A DNA stretch of 45,182 bases from a virus. The stretch is from IMG/VR virus record IMGVR_UViG_3300048912_000097, positions 1-45,182 of that record. One strand, written 5' to 3'. The notes under the pieces are model-generated. The model made no database searches. It was not told the DNA's origin and saw nothing but the letters and a program-made list of their open reading frames with translations. The translations under genes were made by a program, and so were the position numbers. Shown in pieces: positions 25,141-32,930 of this stretch. Numbering within the stretch: the first letter of the stretch is position 1; the number at the start of each line of letters is the position of its first letter.

Positions 25141-25478
25141 GGCTTCCCCTTGCATCGATGTTCGGCGTGCAGCGTGCCGCTCAGCGGCGCGGCGCCGTGG
25201 ATCTGCTCCTCGTAGCGGTGCCACAGCTCGTACGCGCCGGGCTTCGCGCTCTTGCCGCGTTGCCGTTCGAGGCTGCAGGTCACGCGGCCGTCGAGGATCG
25301 CGAGCATTTCGCCGACGAGGTCGAGCGGCTCGACGTCGACAGTGACGACCGCGGCGACAGTGTCGTGATCTTCCCCGGTGATGACGTCGGCGCCGCACCT
25401 CGGGCAGGTCGCCGACTTCGCGGCGCGGCGACTACCCTCGGCCAGCTCGGCGACCCGCGCCCGCTCGTACCCGTTCAG
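25137..25478 (-). CDS. Zinc-ribbon-containing hypothetical protein (start uncertain)
   Basis: The frame contains CPRCGADVITGEDHD, a strand-rich centre (AAVVTVDVEPLDLVGEMLAIL), CSLERQRGKSAKPGAYELWHRYEEQIHGA and EHRCKGKP. No ATG, GTG or good ribosome site lies where neighbouring overlaps predict; CTG 25478 would give the same 4-nt NTGA overlap and 113 residues, and a TTG further upstream is possible. Coding is supported by conserved-looking cysteines and by both overlaps. Function unknown. Confidence 0.5.
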   Translation of the reverse strand: MNGYERARVAELAEGSRRAAKSATCPRCGADVITGEDHDTVAAVVTVDVEPLDLVGEMLAILDGRVTCSLERQRGKSAKPGAYELWHRYEEQIHGAAPLSGTLHAEHRCKGKP

Positions 25479-25633
25479 AGCGGGTGCCAGACGTCGCGAC
25501 TGAACGCGTAGTCGACGGCCTCGCGCCAAGTGTCGAAGATGCGCATGTGGATCAGTGGCAGGCCGGTGACGACCCAGCCGGGAGCGGGCGGCCCACCGTA
25601 ATACCAGCGGCACTGCTCGACGCGCAGCTTCAT
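25475..25633 (-). CDS. Tiny protein with TWRxAV motif
   Basis: A 52-residue protein (MKLRVEQCRWYYGGPPAPGW), ending with FDTWREAVDYAFSRDVWHPL. ATG 25633 overlaps the previous stop (ATGA). The end resembles that of the gene just upstream (TWRQAVGVALLHFDRVH), so the two probably share a small fold. Function unknown. Confidence 0.5.
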   Translation of the reverse strand: MKLRVEQCRWYYGGPPAPGWVVTGLPLIHMRIFDTWREAVDYAFSRDVWHPL

Positions 25634-25878
25634 GACAGCCGCCCGGCATGGACGCGGTCGAAGTGGAGCAGTGCGACTCCTACGGCCTGACGCCACGTTT
25701 CGCAGAAGCCGAAATTCTGCACGCTATTGCCGCAGTCGCATTGCCAGAACCACGGCGGAAGGTCTCGCGCCATAACGCCCTTCGTCGCGCTGACACGCGG
25801 CTTCGGTCGCGGCGTCCACTCACACTCGCCGACCCTGTGCACTTCGGTGGTCTCCTCGCGGCAGTGACTGCAGGTCAT
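25630..25878 (-). CDS. Zinc-ribbon protein with TWRxAV motif
   Basis: An 82-residue protein beginning MTCSHCREETTEVHRVGECE, with a second Cys pair (WQCDCGNSVQNFGFC) and TWRQAVGVALLHFDRVHAG. ATG 25878 gives an ATGA overlap. Its end is related to the 52-residue gene that follows. A small zinc protein, possibly nucleic-acid binding. Confidence 0.55.
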   Translation of the reverse strand: MTCSHCREETTEVHRVGECEWTPRPKPRVSATKGVMARDLPPWFWQCDCGNSVQNFGFCETWRQAVGVALLHFDRVHAGRLS

Positions 25879-26084
25879 GACGGCTTCGCAAGGTCGACGC
25901 TGCGCGAGGTTCTCAACAGCAGCCGGGCGACGTCGTCCATCGTGGCGCCGAGGACGGTGTGCGTCATGCCGCGCGAGCCGCGTTCGGTGACGAAGACGCA
26001 ACCGGCGCCGGGCGTGATAGACGCGATGCGGTCTTCGCGGATGACGAGCCGGTCGGTGAAGACCAGCCAACGGTCAGTAGACAT
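25875..26084 (-). CDS. Small conserved-type hypothetical protein
   Basis: A 69-residue protein (MSTDRWLVFTDRLVIREDRI), with alternating strands (GCVFVTERGS, MTHTVLGATMDDVARLLL) suggesting a compact PH-like or beta-roll fold. ATG 26084 lies 11 nt inside the end of the metallophosphoesterase gene, indicating coupled translation. Function unknown. Confidence 0.55.
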   Translation of the reverse strand: MSTDRWLVFTDRLVIREDRIASITPGAGCVFVTERGSRGMTHTVLGATMDDVARLLLRTSRSVDLAKPS

Positions 26085-27303
26085 TCGCGTGACTCCATCC
26101 GTCGACGGCGTGGTCGCCGATCAGCATGCCGAGCATGCCGGGGCGCGACCAGACGCCGTATTGATCAAGCATGTATTCGCTGCTGCGCTCGGCTTCGAGT
26201 GCCGGGCAGCCCCACAAGGTGCGGCCCTCGAACGTGTTCATGTACGCGTGGTGATAGTGCGCCATGACGTAGACACGCACGTCGCCCAGCTCGTCGGTAC
26301 GGCCGAGGATCTGCCGCTCGATCGCGTTGCGGGTGCGCAGCTCGACCGACGGGCCGCGGCCCTTCTCGATGTAGCCGTGCGACAGGTACGTCTTCACGCC
26401 GGACAGGTTGAGCACGATGCCGGGGTGCGTGTCGCCGATCGTCCAGTCGACGTGCTGGCCGGTGTGCGGCTCCAGCTCGTCGAACAGCTTCTTCACTTGA
26501 CTGGCGATGTACGTCGAGCTGTTGTCGTTCGAGGTGGTGACGACCTCTTTCGTGTCCCCGTGCCGCGTCCACTCGCCGTGGTTGCTGATCACGGACGAGG
26601 CGGACACCGGCAGGCCGAGGCGGAGCGCCTCACGCATCGTCCAGACGCGCAGGTCGAAGTCGAGGTCGAGCTGCGCGCCGCGGCGTAGCTCGATGGTGTG
26701 CGGCTGGTTCGCGTAGTTGCCCATCACGTTTTCGTGCTCGTCGCCCATGAACGCGACGTGTATGCGTGACGGCTTGCAGGCGTAGACCTCGGCCATGTGG
26801 CGCGCGACGCCGCGCTTCCAGTTCTCGACGGCCTGCGCGGTGTTCTTCTTGCCGAGCTGCGGGTCGGCTACGAAGATCGCGTATGTGGCGGACACCGGGT
26901 CGACCCGTCGAAGGTTGTACAGCGCTGGCTTGCTGAACGTGTCGACGAGGTCTTCGCGCCAGCTCTCGACGACGGCGGGCGTGATCCGCCCGGCTGTGAC
27001 GCGCCGGAACCGGGCGCTGTAGCTGTAGAGCTGGACGACGTCGCGTGACCCGTCGTCGAGGCCCTTCGACTGCTGCCACGTCGACATGCGCACGGTGTCC
27101 TCGACGACCTCGAAGACGTCCGGGTCGAGGTTGAACATGGCGAGGATATGCGTCCAGTCGTCGTTCACGACCTCGCGGTCTGTGGTGACGTTTTCGGCAG
27201 TAGCGCCGTCCGGGTCGATATGCATTTGACCGGAGCCGACACTTTTACCATTCGAGCGTGACGTATTCACATTAGCGTTTATGCTTTTGGCAATTCGGCC
27301 CAT
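26074..27303 (-). CDS. Metallophosphoesterase-like protein
   Basis: A 409-residue protein. ATG 27303 overlaps the previous TAA (TAATG). After a charged N-terminal ~130 residues (DDWTHILAMFNLDPDVFEVVE) come the ordered motifs of a calcineurin-like phosphoesterase: FVADPQLGKKN, FMGDEHENV, ISNHGEWTR, IGDTHPG, LSHGYIEKGRG and MAHYHHAY. Phage members of this family lie among replication genes and may act as DNA nucleases related to SbcD, or as nucleotide phosphatases. It is next to the helicase and primase genes here. Confidence 0.75.
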   Translation of the reverse strand: MGRIAKSINANVNTSRSNGKSVGSGQMHIDPDGATAENVTTDREVVNDDWTHILAMFNLDPDVFEVVEDTVRMSTWQQSKGLDDGSRDVVQLYSYSARFRRVTAGRITPAVVESWREDLVDTFSKPALYNLRRVDPVSATYAIFVADPQLGKKNTAQAVENWKRGVARHMAEVYACKPSRIHVAFMGDEHENVMGNYANQPHTIELRRGAQLDLDFDLRVWTMREALRLGLPVSASSVISNHGEWTRHGDTKEVVTTSNDNSSTYIASQVKKLFDELEPHTGQHVDWTIGDTHPGIVLNLSGVKTYLSHGYIEKGRGPSVELRTRNAIERQILGRTDELGDVRVYVMAHYHHAYMNTFEGRTLWGCPALEAERSSEYMLDQYGVWSRPGMLGMLIGDHAVDGWSHANVY

Positions 27304-27578
27304 TAGGCGGCCTTTCGTTTTGTGCCGCCGTGGCGGCATTTGCATAGCCCGGCGCGATGGCGCGATAACGTCGCATTCGACACAGCGCCGTCGAGGTGGA
27401 TTACGAGCTTGTCGTCTGAGACGTAGTCGGCGCCGTCCTGCTTGGTCGAGTGCAGGGCTCGGAGGATCGCGGCGCGGTCTTCGTCGTCGACGCCGTCGAG
27501 GAGGCGCTGCAGGCTGCAGCGGGGCGCGTCGCTCGTGCGGCCAGCCAGTCGCTCGCGGCCGTCTCGGTCGGCGGTCAC
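27303..27578 (-). CDS. Small HTH DNA-binding protein
   Basis: A 91-residue protein from GTG 27578. The C-terminal half (DGAVSNATLSRHRAGLCKCRHGG) has the helix-turn-helix plus HRxGxCxC ending often seen in small actinophage DNA-binding proteins that precede nuclease or replication genes. It is linked to both neighbours by overlaps. The role is probably sequence-specific DNA binding; the site is unknown. Confidence 0.6.
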   Translation of the reverse strand: MTADRDGRERLAGRTSDAPRCSLQRLLDGVDDEDRAAILRALHSTKQDGADYVSDDKLVIHLDGAVSNATLSRHRAGLCKCRHGGTKRKAA

Positions 27579-27745
27579 GGCCGGGCCGCCAGGCGTCGAT
27601 CCGGAAGGATGAAGACGGAGGCCGGAGGCCGGAGGTCTTCATCGCGGAGCTTGCCTAGTGGCCCTGCGAAAGAAGCTGCTAAGCTTATAGGCAGCAGCAT
27701 CAATTGATGCTGGTTGCTGGAAGTTGCTGGAGCGTCCAGCAGCAT
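27575..27745 (-). CDS. Small ORF in the helicase-HTH gap
   Basis: A 56-residue frame (MLLDAPATSSNQHQ ... LPDRRLAARP). ATG 27745 has GGAGG 8 nt upstream, placed inside the end of the helicase gene, and the stop overlaps the next GTG (GTGA). The spacing therefore fits the operon perfectly. Against it, the composition is unlike its neighbours (AT-richer, with an 18-bp palindrome and GGAGGCC repeats). It may be a short peptide, or the translation may serve only to couple the two genes. Confidence 0.45.
   Translation of the reverse strand: MLLDAPATSSNQHQLMLLPISLAASFAGPLGKLRDEDLRPPASVFILPDRRLAARP
27695..27712. repeat. 18-bp perfect palindrome
   Basis: CAGCATCAATTGATGCTG is fully self-complementary, flanked by direct GCTGCT/CCAGCAAC repeats. 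It lies inside the small frame between helicase and HTH genes, in an AT-richer island. Candidate operator, replication or recombination site. Confidence 0.5.
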
Positions 27746-27746
27746 G

Positions 27747-29360
27747 TTAGACACCTCCTAGCGGATCGTCGTTTACACGGCCCGGCCAGTGCCCGAGCGT
27801 GTGGCCGCTCCGCTTCGTGTGGATCTCCCCGCGGGAAACCAAGATCGCGATCGCGTCGTCGATCCGGTTGTTATCCGCCTTCCCGAGGATCTGCCGGACA
27901 CCCACCCGAAGATCAGAAACACCGACGCCGGGCCGGTTCGTGATGATCGTCCGAACCGCATCCACAGCCGCCGCGCGGGCCGCCGTGAAACGGTCACCGC
28001 CCGTTATCCGTAATGCACGGGTGGCGGGCTCGAATTCGAGCGCGGCCTCCTCAGTTTCGACGTCGCGGCCCGACGCGCGGAAATAACGCGCGCCCGTCTG
28101 GTCCTTCGTCAGGATCCAGCGGACGTCGGCCCAGTCGTCGAGCCGGGTCGCGCCGCGTGACCGTTCCGCGCCTTGTTCCATTTCGCCGCGGCCGGTGTGA
28201 TTAGGCATTACTAAATGCGCGACGCCTGCCTTTTCCTTGATAATGTCCAATTGGTTCAGGAACACGCCGACGGCGCCGTTCTCGTTCTCGTCGCCGATGT
28301 AGGCGCGCGCGAACGGGTCGACGACCCACGCGGCGACCTCGTGCTCGCGCAGCCACTCGACGACCCACGCCTCGACCGACGGGACGTGCAGCGGCAGGCT
28401 GTAGCCGCGCAGGTTCAGCACGGCGACGGCTTCCGTGTTGCGGATCTGCGTGTCGCGCAGCCAGCGCCGGTACTGACTGCGGGATACCTCGTAATTGAAC
28501 AGGCCGACGCGGCCGTCGAGGTCGGCGACGCCGTACCGGCCGAGGAACGGCTCGCCGTCGACGAGCGCCCGCGCCAGGTTGTTGATCAGCGTCGTCTTGC
28601 CGCTCTTGTACTGCGCGGTGAGGAGGACGTTCGCGCCGGTCGGGAACAGCTCGTCGACGAGGTACGTCACCGGCTCGTCGGGAACCTCCAGCTCGGCCGC
28701 GAGGGTCGGCAGGTACGGCGGCACGCGGAACTCGCGGGCGGCGTCCTCGGCCTCGACGAGCCTGCGCGCTTCACGGCGTAGGCGGAGCTTCCCGACTTCG
28801 ATCAGCACGGCTGGATCGCTCGTAGACGTACCGGGCGCTGCAGATGTCGCACTCGTCGACTTGTCCGATGAGCTGGCCGTCGACGTAGGCGCGGCTGACG
28901 TTGATCCAGTCGTGGTCGTCGTCGGCACATAGTTCGGGTCGAGCGGGTCGTTCGATGCTTCCCACGGTGCAACCTCTCGGTATCGGGTGATCGTCGGTTC
29001 CGGCAGCGCGGCCGGGGTGAGCTTCCCGAATTCGAGGCCGGAGCGGATCGTCGGCAGCGTGTTCGGGTGGCCGTAGAGCCCGCCGTCGGCGGCGCCGAGC
29101 ACCTCGACGACGGTCGCCTCGTCGATGGCCCCGGCCGCGACGTAGTGGCCCATCTTCACGGCCGACTGGTTCAGTTGATCGTTGCGGCCGGTGCCGACCG
29201 GTACGGCCTGGATGTTTGCGACTTCGCCTTCGAGCGCGGCGCGGGCGTACTTCTGCGCCCGGTCGAGGTCGGCACCGGTCGGGATGACGACGGGGCCGTC
29301 GCTGGCCGGACGGGTGGCGCGTTCCTTCTTAGCGTCCCACTGATCGAACATGCCCGGCAT
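27747..29360 (-). CDS. Replicative helicase, RepA/DnaB-like AAA ATPase
   Basis: A 537-residue protein (MPGMFDQWDAKKE; GAGGAGGG 7 nt upstream). Residues ~30-115 (LDRAQKYARAALEGEVANI, NQSAVKMGHYVAAGAID) look like the primase C-terminal helical domain usually fused to prim-pol proteins. A Ser/Thr/Ala linker spans ~147-182. The RecA-like ATPase has Walker A AQYKSGKTT at 249-257, a Walker-B-like VVDPFARAY near 345, and a MPNHTGRGEMEQGAERSRGA segment as in RepA hexameric helicases. A winged-helix-like end follows. With the prim-pol gene just upstream it probably forms a split primase-helicase. Confidence 0.82.
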   Translation of the reverse strand: MPGMFDQWDAKKERATRPASDGPVVIPTGADLDRAQKYARAALEGEVANIQAVPVGTGRNDQLNQSAVKMGHYVAAGAIDEATVVEVLGAADGGLYGHPNTLPTIRSGLEFGKLTPAALPEPTITRYREVAPWEASNDPLDPNYVPTTTTTGSTSAAPTSTASSSDKSTSATSAAPGTSTSDPAVLIEVGKLRLRREARRLVEAEDAAREFRVPPYLPTLAAELEVPDEPVTYLVDELFPTGANVLLTAQYKSGKTTLINNLARALVDGEPFLGRYGVADLDGRVGLFNYEVSRSQYRRWLRDTQIRNTEAVAVLNLRGYSLPLHVPSVEAWVVEWLREHEVAAWVVDPFARAYIGDENENGAVGVFLNQLDIIKEKAGVAHLVMPNHTGRGEMEQGAERSRGATRLDDWADVRWILTKDQTGARYFRASGRDVETEEAALEFEPATRALRITGGDRFTAARAAAVDAVRTIITNRPGVGVSDLRVGVRQILGKADNNRIDDAIAILVSRGEIHTKRSGHTLGHWPGRVNDDPLGGV

Positions 29361-29393
29361 GTCAGGCCCTCCTCTCTGCTGCGTGTAAACGCG

Positions 29394-29993
29394 TCATGCT
29401 TTGTGAAGCGGGCGCGTCCAGCGGTACCGGCGGCCGTTCGAGCCGACCGACGGTGCGAGGAGCACGTAACCGCCTGCGCCGCGGTAGTCGACGCCGGGCA
29501 GCATGTTCGCGGTGTTCCCTCGGCCGGTCGGGGCGATGAAGATGTGATGACCGGCGTCGCGCGGCGTGAGGGCGTGGCCGATCTCGTCGACGTCGTCGAT
29601 GGGTCGCTTGCCGTCCCCGGCGGGGCCGTACACGGCGAGCACGCCTTCGCGCCCGTCGACGTCGATCACGTCGAACGTGCGACCGGTCGGCGCGCCGATG
29701 TTTAGGTCCGGTCGGTCATGCCACCATGCGCGAATCTTCGCCTCGTCGGTCGTGGCGTTCTTGAATCCGTGCTCGGTCACGGGCCGTTTGTCGCGCGGCA
29801 TGCACGGGAATACGGCGACACCGCGGCGGGCGTACCACAGCGCGGCCGACAGCAACGCTCCCGGCTTCGCGAGACGGTCCTCGGCGTCTTGCCCGGTCTT
29901 GTCCAGCTCGGCGCCCAGACGGGCAATCAGGCCCGCGTTGCCGCGGCGCTCAGCGTCGAGGTAGCGCTCCGTCAGCTCGGCGAGCGTGGTCAC
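29394..29993 (-). CDS. Prim-pol-like primase/polymerase domain protein
   Basis: A 199-residue protein from GTG 29993 (GTGA overlap). ALWYARRGVAVFPCMPRDKRP, NIGAPTGRTFDVIDVDGREG and AGHHIFIAPTGRG match the N-terminal bifunctional primase/polymerase domain (DUF927/prim-pol group), with VIDVD as the likely metal-binding acids. In many phages this domain is fused to the helicase; here the two are separate adjacent genes with a 33-nt gap containing a GTGTAAAC site (29383-29390). Confidence 0.78.
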   Translation of the reverse strand: MTTLAELTERYLDAERRGNAGLIARLGAELDKTGQDAEDRLAKPGALLSAALWYARRGVAVFPCMPRDKRPVTEHGFKNATTDEAKIRAWWHDRPDLNIGAPTGRTFDVIDVDGREGVLAVYGPAGDGKRPIDDVDEIGHALTPRDAGHHIFIAPTGRGNTANMLPGVDYRGAGGYVLLAPSVGSNGRRYRWTRPLHKA

Positions 29994-30370
29994 GCCGTCA
30001 GCTCGTACGGGATCGACTCGTCGACGTCGAACGAGCACAGCATGCCGACGCCGAGCCCGGCAGGAATGCCGGACATGCGCCGCAGCCGCGCGACGTGCGC
30101 CGGGTCGTCGTCGAGCGCGAGCGCGATCTCCGGATCACTGTGCCCGTCGGTCGCCATGTGGAAGATCGCGGCGACGACCTCGCGGCCGGTCAGCGCGGCC
30201 GGGCGGTCGAACTCGGCGACACGCAACACCGCGACCGGGTCGACGATGCCGTCGTCGAGCAGAGTGGCTGGCCCGACTCGCGAGTACCGGCCGCGCTTCA
30301 GGCAGACCCGCCGGTCGCCGCGAACGTACACGGTGTCCGGGGTGTCGGACATCGGGGGAAGTGTGGGCAT
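29990..30370 (-). CDS. HTH-like hypothetical protein
   Basis: A 126-residue protein (ATG 30370 with AAGGACG upstream; ATG 30352 is an alternative). The centre (HSDPEIALALDDDPAHVARLRRMSGIPAG) looks like a helix-turn-helix of the type used in small replication-linked regulators. The N-terminus (DTVYVRGDRRVCLKRGRYSRVG) is strand-rich. It is translationally coupled to the prim-pol gene. Confidence 0.55.
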   Translation of the reverse strand: MPTLPPMSDTPDTVYVRGDRRVCLKRGRYSRVGPATLLDDGIVDPVAVLRVAEFDRPAALTGREVVAAIFHMATDGHSDPEIALALDDDPAHVARLRRMSGIPAGLGVGMLCSFDVDESIPYELTA

Positions 30371-30415
30371 GATCCGTCCTTCGGTTTCAGGAATAGGGGC
30401 GTCGGGAGATCGGTC

Positions 30416-30447
30416 CCGCGGCCGGGCCTCATACGTCCCGGCCGCGG
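30416..30447 (-). terminator. Hairpin terminator downstream of small TM gene
   Basis: CCGCGGCCGGG and CCCGGCCGCGG form a perfect 11-bp stem with a 10-nt loop between the small membrane gene (ends 30455) and the next gene (starts 30370). There is no long U-run; termination or attenuation is plausible. Confidence 0.5.
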
Positions 30448-30454
30448 TGCCCAG

Positions 30455-30649
30455 CTACCGACTGCCGGACGCTGACGCGGTGCCGACGATCGAGACCAGC
30501 GCCAGGGCCAGCCAGAAGGTCGGCAGCCAGCCGAGCGCGGGGATGCGCCCGTCGGCCGCGTGCGCGGCTCCCAGCGAGAGCATCGCGATCCAGACGCTGA
30601 CCGCGAAAGCCAGCACGGCAACCACTACGGTCATAGCGACTTCCTTCAT
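30455..30649 (-). CDS. Small two-TM membrane protein
   Basis: A 64-residue protein; ATG 30649 has AAGGAGG 6 nt upstream. Two hydrophobic segments (MTVVVAVLAFAVSVWIAML and GWLPTFWLALALVSIVGT) are separated by a short polar loop. It lies among replication genes, where it may anchor a replication factor or be a cryptic accessory protein. Function unknown. Confidence 0.55.
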   Translation of the reverse strand: MKEVAMTVVVAVLAFAVSVWIAMLSLGAAHAADGRIPALGWLPTFWLALALVSIVGTASASGSR

Positions 30650-30659
30650 GTCGGCCTCC

Positions 30660-31187
30660 TTAGAACGGCGGCTCGTCGCCAGCGGGCGCCGCGGGCGTCT
30701 GTGTGTCGCCCCACGGGTCACTGTCGAACGGGTCGGCCTCGACGGGCTTCTGCTTCTTGCCTGCCTCGGACACCTTCACGACGAACTGGTTCTGCTTCTT
30801 GCCCTCGGCGTTCGTGCGGCCCGTGAGCTTGATCGAGATCCGGTCGACGGTGTCGCCCGCGCCGATGCGCTTGCCGTACGCCTTCTGCGCCTCGGCGAGC
30901 TTGAAGAAGAGCTGCTCGCCCTTGATGGTGACGAACAGGGCGGCCGCTTCGCCGTTCTTGTCCAGCCCATTGAAGATCATCTGCTGTACGGGCTTGTCGG
31001 TGACGTTCGCGGTCGGGCGGCCCTTCGGCTGCCAGTACAGGTACTCGCCCGAGTCGTAATCCTTCTTGTGGATCGTCGAGCAGGGCGTCGACACGTCGAG
31101 TGTCTGGACGGTGCCGTCCGGCAGATCAGCCCACGAGATCGCGGGCGCCCGGTCGGTCTCTGCGAGCGGGTCGTAATCGTCGGTCAT
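30660..31187 (-). CDS. SSB-like single-strand DNA-binding protein
   Basis: A 175-residue protein from ATG 31187. A strand-rich body (TVQTLDVSTPCSTIHKKD, AALFVTIKGEQLFFKLAEAQ, DRISIKLTGRTNAEGKKQN, QFVVKVSEAG) fits an OB-fold. The tail is disordered and acidic, ending GDEPPF, like the DDxPF tip by which SSB proteins recruit partners. It sits between nuclease and primase genes. I infer a phage SSB or recombination-linked ssDNA-binding protein; sequence divergence leaves some doubt. Confidence 0.65.
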   Translation of the reverse strand: MTDDYDPLAETDRAPAISWADLPDGTVQTLDVSTPCSTIHKKDYDSGEYLYWQPKGRPTANVTDKPVQQMIFNGLDKNGEAAALFVTIKGEQLFFKLAEAQKAYGKRIGAGDTVDRISIKLTGRTNAEGKKQNQFVVKVSEAGKKQKPVEADPFDSDPWGDTQTPAAPAGDEPPF

Positions 31188-31399
31188 GCTGCGGTTCCTT
31201 TCGTTGGGCGGATGTTGTGCTGCGGGCCGCCGGACATGTGGCGGTCGCAGCCGGTGATCGGCTTCAGGCAGAGACGCGCGTCGCCTCTGCTCGTGCGGGT
31301 GAGAGGTGTCCCGCACCATCGGCACTCGACGAGCGGCGAGTACGGCGGGGTGTGCAGTCGGCCGAAGTTCGGCAGACCGTGACCGGACAGGCGGCCCAT
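31184..31399 (-). CDS. Small zinc-binding protein
   Basis: A 71-residue protein (MGRLSGHGLPNFGRLHTP). CRWCGTPLTRTSRGDARLCL followed by GCDRH gives four Cys/His in zinc-ribbon order. ATG 31399 overlaps the previous TAA (TAATG), and its stop overlaps the SSB-like start (ATGA). Probably a nucleic-acid-binding accessory protein. Confidence 0.6.
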   Translation of the reverse strand: MGRLSGHGLPNFGRLHTPPYSPLVECRWCGTPLTRTSRGDARLCLKPITGCDRHMSGGPQHNIRPTKGTAA

Positions 31400-31614
31400 T
31401 ATTCGAGCCCGCGGACGATCGTGTCGCCGTCGTCCTCGTCGTCGTGCGACTGTCCGGGCAGCGGGATCGCGTTGCGGATGTTGCCCCACAGCTCGACGAC
31501 GGCGCCCATCGTCGCGTCGTACATGCCGGTCGGGCGCACCTGGAACGCTGCGCTCGTGTGCGGGCTGTCGAGGAGTTCGAGCGCGATGCGTCGCGCCGTC
31601 GGTGAGATCGTCAT
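31399..31614 (-). CDS. Small hypothetical protein
   Basis: A 71-residue protein (MTISPTARRIALELLDSPHT). A helical N-terminus and an acidic tail (SHDDEDDGDTIVRGLE). ATG 31614 overlaps the exonuclease stop (ATGA). No family is recognised; coding status rests on the double overlap. Confidence 0.55.
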   Translation of the reverse strand: MTISPTARRIALELLDSPHTSAAFQVRPTGMYDATMGAVVELWGNIRNAIPLPGQSHDDEDDGDTIVRGLE

Positions 31615-32930
31615 GCGGCGTTCTCCAGTTCGGCGAGGCGCGCCTTCACGGCCTCGGTGTGTGTGTCGTTCCACTCGCGGCGGTACTTGCCCCACAGCGC
31701 GTGGCAGGCGGCGCGGTCGGGCGCCTGTGCGATGTCGCGGAGGATCAGATCTTGCGGGCCGAGCCCGGCGCGGGCGAGGTTCGCGACGGCGTCAGCGTTC
31801 GTCATCGGGTAGTCGACTTCAATCGGCGCGACCGCGGTCACTTCGACGATTGCGTCGACGTCGGCCTTCTTTGCGGCGAGGATCTTCTCGGTAATCTGCG
31901 CGGAGTGGCTACTGAACTCCGCCGCGGACGCTGCGGCCTTCTCTATTGCGTCGGCGAACTTCTCAGTATTTGCCTCGATGATCGTCTCGACGTAGCCGAC
32001 CGCGGGCGTTACGACGGCCAGCGCCGGGGCCGGGTCGGTCGGCTCGGGCGGCGCCACTTCGCCGAGCTTGACCGGCTTCACTTTCCGCTCGGCGGCGTGC
32101 AGCGCGTGAACCTGCGACGCGAGCTTCGCGGCCTGCCAGCCGTCGTGCAGGTTGACGAGGTACGCAGCGGCGCGGCCTTCGCCGCGGGCGATGTGCATCA
32201 CGACGCCCCACTCGGGGGACACGTCGAGCGGTGTCCGTTCCCACGTCTCGACGTCGACCTTCTTGCCGCGGGCGTAACCGGCGAGCTGGATACGGTGCGA
32301 CGGGAGGTGAAGCGAGCCGGTCTTCTTGTCGCCGATGATGATCGTCCCGGCGGCGAGGATCACGGTCTTACCGTCGACTTCGGCGACGAGGTCTCGGGTC
32401 AGGCGGTACGCGTGGTCGAACGTCCCAGCCGCGCAAATGTCGTCGTTGATCACGAACACTTCGGTCTCGACCACTTCGAGGCCGAGCTGTTCGACGAGCT
32501 GGTCGTACGCTGCGACGTCGCGGACCATGCCGTCGTCAAGCGCGAGCGGGTCGCGCTCCGGGTCGGTGAGCGAGTGAACGGCCGTGCCGTAGTCGGCTTT
32601 CTGGTTGCCGCCTGACCGGTCGTGCGCCCGTTCGAGGATCGCGTCCAGTTCGGCTTTGTCCGTGTCGCTGTACTTGTTCAGGTCGGAGCCCATCGCGGCG
32701 ATGAGCGCGGCGAGGTCGGGTGAGGCGGCGACGCCGACGGCGGCGTGACGCTTCTCCCACCGTGCGATGCCTTTGCCGTTGTCGAGCGCGTTCGCGAGCG
32801 TCGACATGCGGATATACGGGATCGGCTTCGCTTTCAGGTTCGGCTTGCCGTTGCGGCCGACGGGGACGATCAGCGGGCGCCCCCACTGGTCACGCTGAAG
32901 GCCCTCGGCGAGCGGGTCGACGTCGGTCAT
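31611..32930 (-). CDS. Cas4/RecB-like PD-(D/E)XK exonuclease
   Basis: A 439-residue protein from ATG 32930 (TGATG overlap with the kinase). Residues ~150-230 show the nuclease order: VVETEVFVIND, AAGTFDHAYRL (acidic ligand), TIIIGDKKTGSL (D and K of the D-x-K motif), then HRIQLAGYA (QxxxY motif). The N-terminus (PIPYIRMSTLANALDNGKGIA) matches phage members of this family. The C-terminal third is helical with repeated Ala/Glu. It probably processes DNA ends for recombination with the SSB-like protein. Confidence 0.75.
   Translation of the reverse strand: MTDVDPLAEGLQRDQWGRPLIVPVGRNGKPNLKAKPIPYIRMSTLANALDNGKGIARWEKRHAAVGVAASPDLAALIAAMGSDLNKYSDTDKAELDAILERAHDRSGGNQKADYGTAVHSLTDPERDPLALDDGMVRDVAAYDQLVEQLGLEVVETEVFVINDDICAAGTFDHAYRLTRDLVAEVDGKTVILAAGTIIIGDKKTGSLHLPSHRIQLAGYARGKKVDVETWERTPLDVSPEWGVVMHIARGEGRAAAYLVNLHDGWQAAKLASQVHALHAAERKVKPVKLGEVAPPEPTDPAPALAVVTPAVGYVETIIEANTEKFADAIEKAAASAAEFSSHSAQITEKILAAKKADVDAIVEVTAVAPIEVDYPMTNADAVANLARAGLGPQDLILRDIAQAPDRAACHALWGKYRREWNDTHTEAVKARLAELENAA

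Noticed and set aside
27281-27658. Plus-strand frame across the helicase-HTH gap
   Set aside because: Arg-rich shadow frame opposite the HTH gene, with no start signal.
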